The translations under genes and the position numbers were made by a program. This document shows positions 1 to 11,030 of a stretch of DNA of 64,000 bases, piece by piece. The notes beneath the pieces were generated by a model that was given only the letters and a program-made list of their open reading frames with translations, searched no databases and was not told the origin of the DNA. The stretch is from Gonatopus flavifemur (lineage: Eukaryota > Arthropoda > Insecta > Hymenoptera > Dryinidae): contig JAFFJZ010000002.1 of NCBI GenBank assembly GCA_018340375.1, forward strand, positions 22,214,001 to 22,278,000, read 5' to 3'. Each line of letters starts with the position of its first letter. The first letter of the stretch is position 1.

Positions 1-439
1 GTGAATGCGTTGGATTATTAAAAAAAATGAAAACCCAATTTGTGCTATTACCTTTATCCAGCAAAGACTAGTATTTGAGAATATTACCGTGATTTAAAAT
101 CACAGGGAAAATAGAAAAAAATTACGTGATATTTGCCAAGACTCTCCCTTTCCCCCAAGTGAGATTTGGAAAGATCTAGCTTGATCCCCTCTCCCCCTTG
201 AACACCTCACGTAATTAATGGACGCCTCCTAAGCTTTTGAAACGACACCATTCAGGTGAGCTTTTGCCAGCAACACTAATTCTTTCGACAATATTCTACT
301 AATGTTTTTTCATTTTTCTCGCTCCCGCGGAGCAATTGATCATCAAAAACTATTTCAACTCGCACACTCGCTCCAAAAGGACTGAGAAAAACTTTTCAAG
401 GAAAAAATCGAAACTCCAATAATCTCCGAGATAACACAT
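1..439. other. No gene seen
   Basis: AT-rich non-coding sequence. I see no gene, RNA or clear repeat boundary here. Confidence 0.5.
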
Positions 440-703
440 GTCTGAACGGAGAGTAAAATTCGCTGTGACAGCAATCTTGTTAGCTATAACAGCGACTGCT
501 TAGCTATTGCAGCAAGAAATATTAGCTCCTCCAGCAAAATTTCTTGGCTATTTTAAATATATTACGGGAATTTGTTGGAGGATCGAACACTTTTTGCTGC
601 TACTGCAAACAAATCGTGTCGTAGTCAACAAGATTACTGCGATAACATATAGTTTGCTGTCACAACAGCAATTTTCTAATAATATCCACGTTTTCCTCCC
701 CGA
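440..703. repeat. GCAGC-word inverted-repeat element, degraded
   Basis: The stretch is rich in GCTGTGACAGCAA-like words on both strands (TGACAGCAA near 465, GCTGTCACAACAGCAA near 655). The ends are loosely inverted: CGGAGAGTAAAATT at the left, and a right end whose reverse complement reads GGAGGAAAACGTGG. The same GCNGNNGCAGCAAA words recur at 44915-45072. It is probably a decayed non-autonomous DNA element. The open frames inside are made of this repeat and I do not call them genes. Confidence 0.4.
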
Positions 704-2289
704 ACGCGTAAGGAATCCAATTCGATCGAAATCGAAGGCAAAGTACATACGTATCCTCAAACTAGGACGATCATTGTATTCGTAAAAGTTTTCCCGTGCT
801 ATCCTCTCGCCCAGATGCGGAGAAATTAGCTAAGGTTCTTCACACATTAAATTAATTGTCAGAGTTCTGTATTTCAGTACAGGAAGTAGTGAAACGAGGA
901 TAATATAACGGTGCTAAATCGTCGTTGAAGCGTGCATTTGATAGACTCCCATCATGAGCCATAAAAGCGGCCACAACTTTGGTTGGATGGTGGATCGTTG
1001 AATCGCTTGCAGGTTTGGAACATTATGCGACCCTATATTTTTGTCCCTCGACTAAAATTTATCATCCTTCCTGGTTTTTGTTCAGCGTTCTGTGCCGTGT
1101 GTTTTTTCCTCGCCCGGTATCCGAACAACGTTGAATCGCGCGAGGGAGACTTAGGCGTTGAGCAACTGATAAGCCCTTTATTGCTTAGTCAGGTGTAGAC
1201 ATCCGTATTTATTTGATGCGCATACGCATGCACATGCGTTATTGCGCGGAAGTATGATGATAACACGATTGGATCCGCTTTGTTATTGTGATCCGAGGAT
1301 GATGAAACAATCAAACGTTATTTTACAGAATTGTCTCGTACATCGTTCATGATTTTAATTTATTTATCTTTCAAATGAATTGAAACGAAACGATTAACGT
1401 TCTAATAAAAATTCTACTACCTTTTGAAGTACACAAGAATGAAGAACGAAGATATTTGATTTTCATGAAATTTTGGAATGTAGGACAATTTATTAGAGAT
1501 AATTTCATCTCTTTTGATGGATATCTCTTTAATGTTCGATACAATTATTGTTAACAAGAGTATTATTATCATACGGTTCGTAACAAACTGAAACCACCAT
1601 TATATACCTGCGAAAAATGTAGTCTCTTATAACGTCGCTGCCGAAACTACTCGATGCGTTCTCTTTCACTCTCACATTTTTCCTCTATCCATTTCTTCAT
1701 CTGTCTCTCTCGGTTCTTCATCCCTTTTAAGCGCTCGTTGTCTGGCCATTAGCGGTGTGCCGTCATTTCTTGTCCTTTTTGCCAATCCTTGTTCGGTTTT
1801 CCCCAGACAAAACCTTGCTACCATCAACCACCGTTCTAGAAAGCTTCGTGCGTTGACTTTTTGCTCGTTTCTGGCGGGAATTCGAGTAGGATCTTACAGA
1901 GAAAGACTAACGATTCGTAGCATTTTTCAGATGAGGACTCCGTTTCGTGAATCGCTCACAAATGAAGGGAATACCAATCTCATCTCTTTTATGTTAACTC
2001 ATTCTGGTTGATGTACCATCGAAAATCACTATTCTTGGAGAGAATAATGTTGTTGTCGATCATTTATCCTGGGGATTGAACGTGCATGACAAAATCAATC
2101 AACGAAGGGTCTTTATTCGAAGTTGAAATGTGTTGATTTGTAGGTCAGCACTTCAAAATTTATAGCAGAAAGTTTGATAGCTATAGTTTAGAACACGCGC
2201 ACCTCAAAATTATGTGTGTACAATAACAGACTATTCGAAGTTTGATGTTAATAATTAACATAAACAATTGCCAAATTCACAGATTTCAA
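704..2289. other. No gene seen
   Basis: Low-repeat AT-rich DNA with some pyrimidine-rich runs (1640-1740). Open frames at 983-1198 and 1757-2011 have no recognisable domain, and I regard them as chance frames. Confidence 0.4.
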
Positions 2290-2680
2290 GAACGAATATT
2301 TTTGTGATTAAAATGAAGAATAATATTTCCTCTATATTCTTCAATGGGGTTTCTAATTACGGAACTTACAAAGTTATATCATTGATCAACGACAAAACTG
2401 TATCTTTTTTTTATCGTATCCTATAAGATTTATATGACATTAAATAGATTTGATATTATCGTAAAATGTCCGTTGTTTTTGAACACATGAGTATTGTTTT
2501 TCAAACAACTAATGCTTTTTCTATAGGAATTTTACGATTAAACCACACACATTTTGTCAAATCGCATAGAATGGGATAAGAAACGATACAACGTTGTAAA
2601 TTTTGTATTCAGAAACCTCATTAAAAATGATAAAGAAAAATGTATCCCTTTTGTATTGCGAACCTTCAGCAGGATGAATT
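2290..2680. repeat. Degraded fold-back element (CTATAGGATTTTACGAT type)
   Basis: The two halves are roughly inverted: TTACGGAACTTACAAAGTT near 2355 against AACGTTGTAAATTTTGTA near 2589. The interior carries TATCGTATCCTATAAG. The arrangement resembles the better preserved fold-backs at 41846-42276 and 63542-63928, so I read it as an old member of that group. Boundaries are approximate and no target duplication is visible. Confidence 0.35.
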
Positions 2681-3834
2681 GCGATCGTACTATATCTGAG
2701 ACATAAACTTGTATTAAAAATATACACAATTTTTGATTATGCTTAATGAACGTTATTGAATCTTTTCATTCTCTAAATATATTCCGTGTATTGAATTGAA
2801 TAGGGGATAGTGGATACTGTAGGTTCGATATACATTGATTTTAAACCCAGTTATCGACGAACGAACTGTTCCGTTTGATTTCATTTTCCATTGTACGCAT
2901 GGATGTAAATTCATTTCAAAGGCAATTAATACCTCGCGATCTCTTGGTATGCCATTACAATTAATTCTCTTGGTACAGTTGATTCCCAAAATAGATATTC
3001 CAACGTGTGCTTATCAGATTGATGTTTCCGATAGCACGAAACTACATTCAGAAATACAAAATTGATGATCATGCAGTCTAGAATGATGTATGCGATGGAT
3101 GTATCCGATAAGAAACATGAGATCTTGTTCATTGGAATTGCGAAATAGTGGAAACAATTGAAGCTTCCATAAATATCGGAGAGTCGAGGATGATTACATT
3201 TCTATTGGTGTTTAATGAAATACTCAACTTCCGGTGGGTATCGATATCAGATCCATGCGTGTATTGATTGGATGTCAGGTATCGAATGAAATTATTTGTG
3301 GATATTCGCTTCAAGCATGAACATCTCTTCCTAGGTAAGATCGTGGTGAAATCGGTTGTTTCAGGAAAAATATTGATGGATCGACTGGATTACATTGTAG
3401 AGAAACTTTCAGAATATTTGATTGAATTTGAAGAAAATCCAGTCAAGTCTTTTGAAATTCAGCGAAGATGTTCTGAAGATTCAGAATAAAGTGGCTGTAA
3501 AAAATTACAGTTACATTACAGCCTTAGCAGGAATGACTCTAGCCACCTCATAGTTAATGTCAAGGCCCTTTCTAGTGACTAGCTTCACTGTTAATGCCTT
3601 GAAAAGTGCTAGAAAACCGCTATAATTATTTTTATTGGGGAGGCAATTCGAAATATCGGGACGCTAGGAAAATGGCCTTGACGAATGGATGAATACCTGG
3701 AACTCTAATAAATCTATGTCAACAATATTGTGCTGCACGTCCAGAAGTATATATTCTCACGATTTTCTGATGCACGGACTCATTTGCTATGAAATCATCA
3801 ATAACCCTGTGTTTTCCTACAACATTGACATTTA
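2681..3834. other. No gene seen
   Basis: AT-rich DNA with overlapping short open frames on both strands (2753-3489), none with a recognisable domain. Confidence 0.4.
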
Positions 3835-4022
3835 TACGAGGGTGGTTCGATAAGTCCGTGACTTCTCGGAGGATAGTGCTGTTATCGTAACGTATTTTAT
3901 ACGTATAACTCTCAAAGAGTTCCATCTAGTACCAGTGCGTATACAAAGTTTGAAGTCAGTACGTTGGTTTGGAAATTATTTATAGTAATTTGAATTTAGT
4001 TTTTCAGTGTGTAAACGAAATC

Positions 4023-4229
4023 ATGGAAAAAAGCGAGTTTAGTGTGCTTATTAAACGTTATTTTCTACGAGAAAAATCGATCAAAGAAACTGAAGGAAAG
4101 CTCAGGAAATATTATGGAGACTCTGCTCCATCGCATGGCATGGTTCAAAAGTGGTTCACTGAATTTCGTTGTGGTCGTAAGAGCACAAGTGATGCTGAGC
4201 GTCCTGGCCGTCCAAAAAAGCCCACGTGA
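4023..4229 (+). pseudogene. Mariner transposase, N-terminal fragment
   Basis: Starting at the ATG at 4023, the frame reads MEKSEFSVLIKRYFLREKSI and continues through QKWFTEFRCGRKSTSD to GRPKK. This is the paired-like helix-turn-helix DNA-binding region of mariner transposases of the irritans-like side of the family (clade inferred). It stops at 4229 and the next part of the protein is missing. It belongs to the same dead element as 6042-6401. Confidence 0.8.
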
Positions 4230-4879
4230 AAATTTCTTGCTTGCGCCAATACTGTCGATGAAAAATAGATAGGCGCAATGCTGACATCCAAGGCTTGGAA
4301 ATCTATATCGAGCCAACGTCGGGAGTCATAATTTCCATTGATCAATCCATCATTGGCTCAAGATTGTGCCAATCATGGTTCATCGTTGTCCCAATATCGT
4401 TTAAGTATCGTCAAAGAAATTACCTTCATACGAACAATTTCATAGCACGGCTGAATATTAATCCAAACGTTGACAACGTTTAGAACGTGCATTTGCTCAT
4501 AAATGTCTATATTTCACAAATTCCACCAACAAACATGAAATGTCATTCAATGTAATGCATCTGGTTCTAGGTACAATCTTCAAAAAACACTTCTTCGAAA
4601 ACATTTCTTCGGAAAAACATTTTTTCGAAAACACATTTTCCCGAAAATAATTATACTATATTCATATTATCAAGTAGTCATTCTTCTTTTGAACACTTGG
4701 CCAAACTCAGCTTATCCCAGACTCACGATGTGGACGTGTAAAGGGAGGGGATGGCAGTTGAAGATTTGACGATTTTCAATGTGCTCAAGCAAAGTTTAAA
4801 ATGATTATAATTTAAAACGCAAAATAAAAATCATTTCATCGATAGAGATAATTCGTGAGAATATTATTTAGTATTTCTT
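4230..4879. other. Unidentified insert inside the mariner relic
   Basis: Not recognisably transposase. GCCAA/TTGGC words occur at 4240-4370. A short tandem-like run of TTCTTCGAAAACAT variants lies at 4585-4640. The rest is AT-rich. Probably fragments of other repeats inserted after the mariner died. Confidence 0.35.
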
Positions 4880-5422
4880 CCCAAGTGTGTATTGACGGCG
4901 GGCCCCATCTACGCCCAGGGTGGGGCCAACCCTGGGATGATAACATCGTTCCTAGCTTGGCCGTATTGCTTTGCCCGAGAATTGGTAACACCACGGGCCC
5001 AGCATGAACCCAGACTAGGCAATCAATACTGCCCCTTCCTTTTTGTTTTGAAGTTGGAAAATCCCTAGTATGTATATAACATGGGGCCCACCCCGGCCCA
5101 GCATGGGCCCCATCCTGCCGATATGGGCCCAAGACTGGGCCAGAGTGGGACCAAAATTCTTACAGGCTGAGGATTGTACACACATGCTCGGGATATAAAT
5201 TCACCCCAATCTTGGCCTAACGCTGGTCCAAATTGGGGCGAAGTTCAAATGTGCCCGCACTAAGATTCATTATCTCCAGTTTTTTCAACTATAATTGTAT
5301 GGGGAAGCACAACAGGGCCAAGATTGAGCCAACATGGGCCCCATCGTCATTTCCCAATACTGGGTTAAAGAGGATGGACCCAGCCTGGGGCCCATTGTCA
5401 TTATAGGCAATACACGCTTGGG
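4880..5422. mobile_element. GGGCCC-word TIR element, copy 1
   Basis: The element starts CCCAAGTGTGTATTG and its right end, reverse-complemented, starts CCCAAGCGTGTATTG. It is flanked by TT on both sides (4878-4879 and 5423-5424), giving a 2-bp target duplication. The 543-bp interior has at least seven GGGCCC hexamers plus many GGCC/TGGGCC words on both strands, and no coding potential. Full relatives lie at 21686-22024 and 22113-22690, and a truncated one at 50021. This copy sits inside the mariner relic, so it inserted later. Superfamily not assigned. Confidence 0.8.
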
Positions 5423-6041
5423 TTATAATACAAGGGAATCATGTAAAAAGAATCATGGGAAAAATGCTTTCGCAGGAGAGACCAACGCGTTATATTATAT
5501 ATGTTTTGTCAATTTGAGGATGACTTTATATTTTGACACTTATTTTTTCATTATCAGGGGGCGTCCTCCCCTCCTCTAGTCCCCCTCGGCCAGGGACTCC
5601 ACCCCTAGATCCCTCACCTAACACTATATCGCATTGAGACTGCGCCCGCTGACGAACAGCCACATCTCGTACTCACACACCTCTGTTTCTCAATTTCCTG
5701 TTATTTTTCATATTTATAATTTGAAACGAATTTAAATTCAAACGCAAAAACACAACAAATTTTAAATCACAAGAACTATCAAATAAACCTTCGTACGTTC
5801 TACGGAGTTAAACATGCATAGACAGTCCTCCAACTTCCCCAACCTCCACAGCCGGGGATCAATTTGTTGGGGGTATTTTGTTTGGGAAATTTGTGTTGGA
5901 GATCTTCTCCTTGGGATACTTTTCCCGGGATATTTTTGAGTATAAGATATTTTTGTATGGGGATGTATTTGAAAGGGATACATTGATCAGGATATTTTGA
6001 CTGGGATATTCTGTCCAGGGAACTTTAGACCTGTCACCCGA
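5423..6041. repeat. Insert with GGGATATTTT tandem words
   Basis: Between the GGGCCC element and the surviving mariner C-terminus, 5860-6026 is a run of imperfect units of about 15-25 bp built on GGGATA(T/C)TTT (for example at 5910, 5928, 5962, 5990, 6003). A C-rich stretch lies at 5558-5670. No gene is seen. Confidence 0.4.
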
Positions 6042-6401
6042 TTTGATGCCATACTGAAGGAAAAGCGAACCGATCTGGCGAAAAAAACAGTTCTTTTTCA
6101 CCACGACAATACACCAGTTCACAGGAGTTCCATTGCAACGGCCAAATTATTTGATTCATGTTACGAAATACTACCTCATCTACCTCATTCTCCAGATTTG
6201 GCCCCGTCTGATTATTTTTTGTTTCCTAACATGAAAACGTGGCTTGCGGGTAAAAGATTTTCATCGAACGAAGAGGTAATTGCTGCGACGAATGAGTATT
6301 TTGAGGAGTTTGATAAAAATTACTTTTCAGAGGGCATAAAAAAGCTTGAGCACCGCTATAATAAATGTATAGAGTTGAAAGGGGACTATGTTGGAAAATA
6401 A
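6042..6401 (+). pseudogene. Mariner transposase, C-terminal fragment
   Basis: The frame reads FDAILKEKRTDLAKK, then VLFHHDNTPVH with the second catalytic Asp, then HSPDLAPSDYFLF with the third. Thirty-four residues separate the two Asp residues, the D(34)D spacing of mariner transposases. It ends GDYVGK and a stop, 65 bp before the right TIR end. The open frame runs back to an ATG at 5997, but those residues come from the inserted repeat. The first catalytic Asp is missing with the deleted centre. Confidence 0.85.
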
Positions 6402-6468
6402 ATCGGAATTATTCAAATAAATAGTGTTTTTAATTTCAGAGTCACGAACTTATCGAACCACCCTCGTA

Positions 6469-7584
6469 TTACGAATTAGATTTTTTTTCAGAAACGAAAA
6501 TATATCTCAAGACAAATTGCAATGACAGAAACAAATTATTCATGAACGTTTCATATAAGATCATCCATTTGAAAGTCGACTCCTTCATGAACATATGTTA
6601 TATTAGTTTGGAAAAATGACTCTTCGACAATTTCATGAGTATCATATCTGTATTTAATACAGTTGCACGTATTTATGAGTTGTGATTGGGCAACACATTG
6701 AGGGAAAAACATAATTTGGGTTGGTAATAAATATTTACCAGAGAGCAGCTGTGCAAACATTGATCAAATCATATTATTTCAGTATTATCCCACGCTGTAA
6801 TAACTCATTCTAAACATTTAATTATCGAGAGTGGGTTTTTCTTTTAATACACATTATGAATAATGCATAATTTTCAATAACGGTACGAAACGTTGAGCTA
6901 CGTTTATACTTGTACCAAACCTAATTTCTGCCCATGAATATGGTATGACCGAAGGAGTGATTCAACCGTATGCGTGTATAAAGTATATCGTTTGGCGTAT
7001 AACTCTTGAATCATGTTCTTTCATCATTTGACAGTTAACTGTAACATCTATATCATTGCTCCAAACGACACGAGTCTTGATTATTTACTTATGTAGAGGT
7101 GTCTCGTTTTACACCTTCATCATCCACCGGAAACCACAGTAGCGAAGCCTGGTACCTCCTCTCGGAAATATATAAATGGAGATTAATATTTATATACACA
7201 TAAGACAGGAGGAATACACACATTTAGAGTTTATTTTAATCCATCCGCGTGCCCGAAATATGTAAGATGGATGTAGGATGGCACCTGTTCGGTACTTCTT
7301 AACGGACGATTTGATTGCTTCAATGAATTGCAGGACAGATCCAGCTTGTATATTTAGAACTTGGAAAGCCAATGCATGGAAAGATCTATCGAAGAAGTTC
7401 TTATTTGAATTCCAATGGCTTAGCATTCCACTTAGTACATCAAAATTTCTCTTACATATACTCTATAAAAATGATCCTGTGAAAATTGTGAGCAGAGGCG
7501 CAATAACGGCGGATTCAAGTGTGCCAGGTGACCAGGTCATTCACTCGATTAGGATATCCGAGTATTAGGAAAATTTTTGAATTA
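6469..7584. other. No gene seen
   Basis: AT-rich DNA. The frame at 7278-7568 (96 codons) has no recognisable domain and overlaps an opposing frame of similar length, so I do not call it. Confidence 0.4.
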
Positions 7585-7586
7585 TA

Positions 7587-7615
7587 TTAGGTGTACAAAT
7601 AAGTTTCCGCGGTTT
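7587..7615 (+). repeat. Left terminal inverted repeat of the mariner
   Basis: 29 bp, an exact reverse complement of 8844-8872. It begins at the TA target site and contains TTAGGTGTACAAATAAG. It is the presumed transposase binding and cleavage site. Confidence 0.93.
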
Positions 7616-7758
7616 GTCAAAAGATGGCCCCACCAGAAGGTTATGGAGAAATTGTCAGATGTAAAACGTAATATCCCAAGTTTAGTCATCTGGCAACACC
7701 ATAACCTTAAAGTACTAGTGATTCCGTATCAGCATCACGTAATTTTTTTCGTGCAAAA

Positions 7759-8796
7759 ATGTCAAGTTTTATTCCGAATAAGCATCATTTGCGGGAACTT
7801 TTGATTTACTTCTTTAATGTGAAAAAATCTGCAGCTGAGGCGCATCGATTGCTTCTAGAAGCATATGGTGAAGCTGCTTTAAGTGAGAGAAGTTGTCAGG
7901 AATGGTTTCAAAAGTTTAAGAACGGTGAGTTTGACGTTAAAGACAAAGAACGCAGTGGAAGGCCGAAAGTGTACGAAGACATGGAATTAGAAGTACTATT
8001 GGAGGAAGATTCGTCCCAAACGCAAAAAGAACTTGCACTTACTCTACAAGTGACTCAACAAGCAATTTCACATCGTTTAAAATCGTTAGGAATGATTCAA
8101 AAACAAGGAAATTGGGTTCCATATGAACTAAAGCCGAGAGACGTTGAACGCCGATTATGCATGAGTGAAATGCTGCTTGCCAGGAATAAAAGAAAGAGTT
8201 TTTTGCATCGTATAGTCACTGGTGACGAAAAATGGATTCACTACGATAATCCAAAGAAGAGAAAGTCATGGGTTAAGCCCGGCGAACCATCAACATCGAC
8301 AGCTAAGCCGAATATTCATGGAAAAAAACTCATGCTGTGTATTTGGTGGGATCAGCTTGGTGTCGTGTATTATGAATTGCTGAAACCAAGCGAAACCATT
8401 ACTGGAGCTCTCTACCGAACACAATTGATGAGATTGAGTCGGGCACTTAAGGAAAAACGCGCCCATTACTACTCCAGACACGACAAAATTATTCTTTTAC
8501 ACGATAATGCTCGTCCACATGTTGCGGCGCCGGTAAAAACATACTTGGAAACACTCAACTGGGAAGTTTTACCCCACCCGCCGTATTCACCAGACTTAGC
8601 CCCTTCTGATTATCACCTGTTCCGGTCGATGGCACATGGTCTGTCTGAGCAGCGCTTCACATCATATGAAGACACCAAAAATTGGGTAGATTTGTGGATA
8701 GCGTCAAAAGATGAAGAGTTTTTTCGACGGGGTATCCGAATGTTGCCAGAAAGATGGGGAAAAGTAGTGGCAAATGATGGAAAATACTTTGAATAA
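7759..8796 (+). CDS. Mariner transposase, full length (DD34D)
   Basis: This 345-residue protein performs cut-and-paste transposition of its own element at TA sites in the nucleus. An N-terminal helix-turn-helix region (about 1-110, starting MSSFIPNKHHL) binds the TIRs, and the linker WVPYEL is at 119-124. The RNase H-like catalytic triad is Asp156 (in VTGDEKW), Asp249 (in LLHDNARPH) and Asp284 (in YSPDLAPSDYHLF), with 34 residues between the last two. These are the same positions and total length as Mos1 transposase (comparison from memory of the family). The start is the ATG at 7759, 172 bp inside the element. The stop is followed by 76 bp to the right end. No frameshift or stop breaks it. 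Host promoter control is unknown. Confidence 0.95.
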   Translation: MSSFIPNKHHLRELLIYFFNVKKSAAEAHRLLLEAYGEAALSERSCQEWFQKFKNGEFDVKDKERSGRPKVYEDMELEVLLEEDSSQTQKELALTLQVTQQAISHRLKSLGMIQKQGNWVPYELKPRDVERRLCMSEMLLARNKRKSFLHRIVTGDEKWIHYDNPKKRKSWVKPGEPSTSTAKPNIHGKKLMLCIWWDQLGVVYYELLKPSETITGALYRTQLMRLSRALKEKRAHYYSRHDKIILLHDNARPHVAAPVKTYLETLNWEVLPHPPYSPDLAPSDYHLFRSMAHGLSEQRFTSYEDTKNWVDLWIASKDEEFFRRGIRMLPERWGKVVANDGKYFE

Positions 8797-8843
8797 AACG
8801 TAATGTACTTTTCCTTTACAATAAATTCCTAATTTTTTATAAA

Positions 8844-8872
8844 AAACCGCGGAAACTTATTTGTACACCTAA
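8844..8872 (-). repeat. Right terminal inverted repeat of the mariner
   Basis: 29 bp, an exact reverse complement of 7587-7615, followed directly by the TA target duplication at 8873-8874. Confidence 0.93.
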
Positions 8873-8874
8873 TA

Positions 8875-10024
8875 TATAAATTATGTATAAAATATATCGA
8901 ATTGAGACTAATGTTTTCACGGAAAAAAACATATGAACAAGCGAAAAAATATACCAGAACTAAATGCGTCTGAGTTAATTTTCTTCGCTCTTAGTCACCA
9001 ACATTTAGATGCTTTACGCACCCATTTGAAGCGTTAGGTTGTTGCATCCCTGATTACGGGGAGAGTTCATTCATATTTTCCATCAATCCCTCGGAAACAC
9101 TTTGAAAAATGTGCGTCTTGCTTGCAATTGCATGCACTACTTGTTGGAAAAACGCTGCGCGAAGTCGTGTCTATTGCTCACAAAATACTTTATGTAATAA
9201 GTTCTTTGTAACAGACCAACTACCTCTTACCTTTTCGCTAAATTAATTTCGTTGGCTAAATGACATGAATTTTCCTGCTGCTTGAAATGGACTTGATATT
9301 TTTCCCTTGAGTATTATATGTGTTTACACCTATGTACATGAGTTGATTCCAGACATTTTTAATTTTTTCTTCACGCGTATTTGGATTAGATTTGATAAAA
9401 TCTCTTTGTAAACGTATACAAAGTTCAACAATGATATGAACATTTATTTTTGCACTGCATTTCGGTTCTGGTTCCAATTAGGACGGACAATCAGGAATTT
9501 TTTTTTCAATCACATCCATGAATTTAGTTTTATATGCGCGGAAGAAAATGATGTTGTTGATATTTGGATAGCTAAAACTTGGCTACATTAGCTGTGTTTT
9601 TAGCCGTGGCAACAAAAGTTATTGCTACATGTTGCGACTGTGACTTTCAGAGGTTGTCGATGAATGATCTTTCTCACGTTGTTAGAGATTGTAAATCTTG
9701 ATGTAGATTAACTACATGTATTTATTTTGCAGTAATTGAATATTACAACATTCTACATAGAAAAAGTAACAAAAGGAATTATAAATTATAGTTATATTAC
9801 GTCGCCACGTGTTCAAAAAATGCGGTTATAAAATAAATTTATCTTTTCCATACCTTTTAGTATTCACTTTTGACTCATTCATATATTATCTTATATTATA
9901 ATAAAATCAATATTCTTCTTCTTTCCCTAAATCTTGGAATTTGGGCTTTTACATATTTTTCGACATACATTTCCTTTTTAGACAAGAGACGGCTGACTCG
10001 CGTTTTGCAGTTACCATGACTTAA
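8875..10024. other. No gene seen
   Basis: AT-rich DNA. GCTGTG/GGCAAC words near 9580-9640 resemble the GCAGC family. Nothing else is recognisable. Confidence 0.4.
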
Positions 10025-10026
10025 TA

Positions 10027-10196
10027 CACTGAGAGAAAGAACTGTAGCTGAAAATGAGCCCAAGTACAGTTCGTAGTCACAGTAGCTATATTTTCACTAT
10101 CACAGCGTTTTTCATAGCCACTTCGATGGGAAATATGGCTACTGTAACTACAAAAATGTACCTGGGCTCGTTTCCAGCTACAGTTTTTCCTCAGTG
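10027..10196. mobile_element. 170-bp CACTGAG fold-back MITE
   Basis: The ends are CACTGAG...CTCAGTG, flanked by TA on each side (10025-10026 and 10197-10198). The arms are inverted for about 40 bp (CTGTAGCTG, then a CCCAAGTACA / TGTACCTGGG pair). No coding capacity; it is one of many CACNG-ended elements in this window. Confidence 0.8.
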
Positions 10197-10257
10197 TAGA
10201 TTCGCGAAATGCGGAAACAATATAACCTACACTGTTAGGAAGATCTGTCTTAAACTT

Positions 10258-11030
10258 AACAATAATGGGGGTGGAGTTTTGATAGCGGTGAAGAGTGTCA
10301 TTCCTAGTTTTGAGCTGTTCTCTGTACATACAAACGTTGAGCATCTGTTCATTAAGGCAAGATTGGGAATCTCGGATGTGATTTTTGGAGCCGTCTATAT
10401 CCCGCCATCATCACCTGCTCTACTACGAAAGATCCTGTAAGAGTGTGGGAAGTTATTCTGAGTGCCCATCAGGATCTTTCTTTTTACCTACGGTGACTGC
10501 TTCCTGGCGTATGTCTTGCGCTGAATTATCGTGTGTTACGTCCTGGAGCATCTTGTAATGAAAGTGCATCAGTTCAGTTTATTTGTGAATATTTTAATTT
10601 TTTAATTTAATAATAAAAAAGTGATATTTATATTTTTGGGTCGTCATGTGACCTATGCTGCTGTTCTGAAATGATATTTCAGTTACGAGGTTATTCCACA
10701 CTGAATCTCTTCTAGCTTGATTTTTCATCATCCCTCCTATTGTTCGCTGTCGGCAGATCTGATTTGAGAAACTATGACCAATATCAATTTATAAGCGTGA
10801 TTCCAAATTATTTGAATCTTTTGTAACTGATAAATTATCTCCTCTATGTTCTAGCATCTTCTCTGACATGCAACATGGCTTTGTGCCTGGTCTCTCAACA
10901 GGCAACAATATTTGTTTTGTTTTTATGTTATGTTTGTTTCTTCTGATAACATGATAACAGTCAAGTTGATACTGTTTATACGGATCACAGCCTTCGACAC
11001 GACACTGTTTAACGTCATAACTCTCTTTTA
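10258..11030 (+). pseudogene. Non-LTR retrotransposon relic (endonuclease and reverse transcriptase)
   Basis: From about 10258 the frame reads NNNGGGVLIAVKS, then VEHLFIKARLG and FGAVYIPPSSP. This is the pattern of the apurinic-type endonuclease domain of jockey/I-like non-LTR elements. The frame breaks at 10440. Further on, in shifting frames, reverse transcriptase pieces appear: a NY.PIS.SVIPK-like stretch near 10770, LFESFVTDKL, MQHGFVPG.ST near 10870-10900, and QVDTVYTDHS followed by an FD-like block near 10960 (motif A region). Several frameshifts and missing segments make it a dead, probably 5'-truncated copy. Clade assignment is tentative. Confidence 0.75.

Larger units (their letters stand above)
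3837..6466 (+). mobile_element. Mariner relic, interrupted by other repeats
   Basis: The ends are inverted: CGAGGGTGGTTCGATAAGTC at the left, and a right end whose reverse complement reads CGAGGGTGGTTCGATAAGTT. TA dinucleotides flank both sides (3835-3836 and 6467-6468), as for Tc1/mariner elements. The first 69 or so transposase codons lie at 4023-4229 and the last 120 at 6042-6401. About 1.8 kb of unrelated sequence separates them, including the GGGCCC element at 4880-5422. The central transposase, with the first catalytic Asp, is gone. At 2.6 kb it is twice the usual 1.3 kb mariner length because of these insertions. It is dead. Confidence 0.85.
7587..8872 (+). mobile_element. Complete mariner element, Mos1-like (mauritiana-type)
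   Basis: This 1286-bp element is bounded by TA target duplications (7585-7586 and 8873-8874). Its 29-bp terminal inverted repeats are identical, starting TTAGGTGTACAAATAAG. It carries one uninterrupted transposase gene (7759-8796). Total length equals that of Drosophila Mos1 as I know it, and positions 3-11 of the TIR (AGGTGTACA) resemble the Mos1 end. Identical TIRs, an intact reading frame and an undamaged target duplication suggest recent movement, and it could still be active. Confidence 0.95.

Noticed and set aside
4836..5132. 98-codon minus-strand frame rich in Gly, Pro and His (and similar ones at 22051-22381 and 49872-50270)
   Set aside because: All are translations of the GGGCCC-word element and recur with it.
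5997..6041. Start codon at 5997 as the beginning of a small protein
   Set aside because: Residues before FDAILKEK come from GGGATATTTT repeat sequence. The true coding is a mariner C-terminal fragment.
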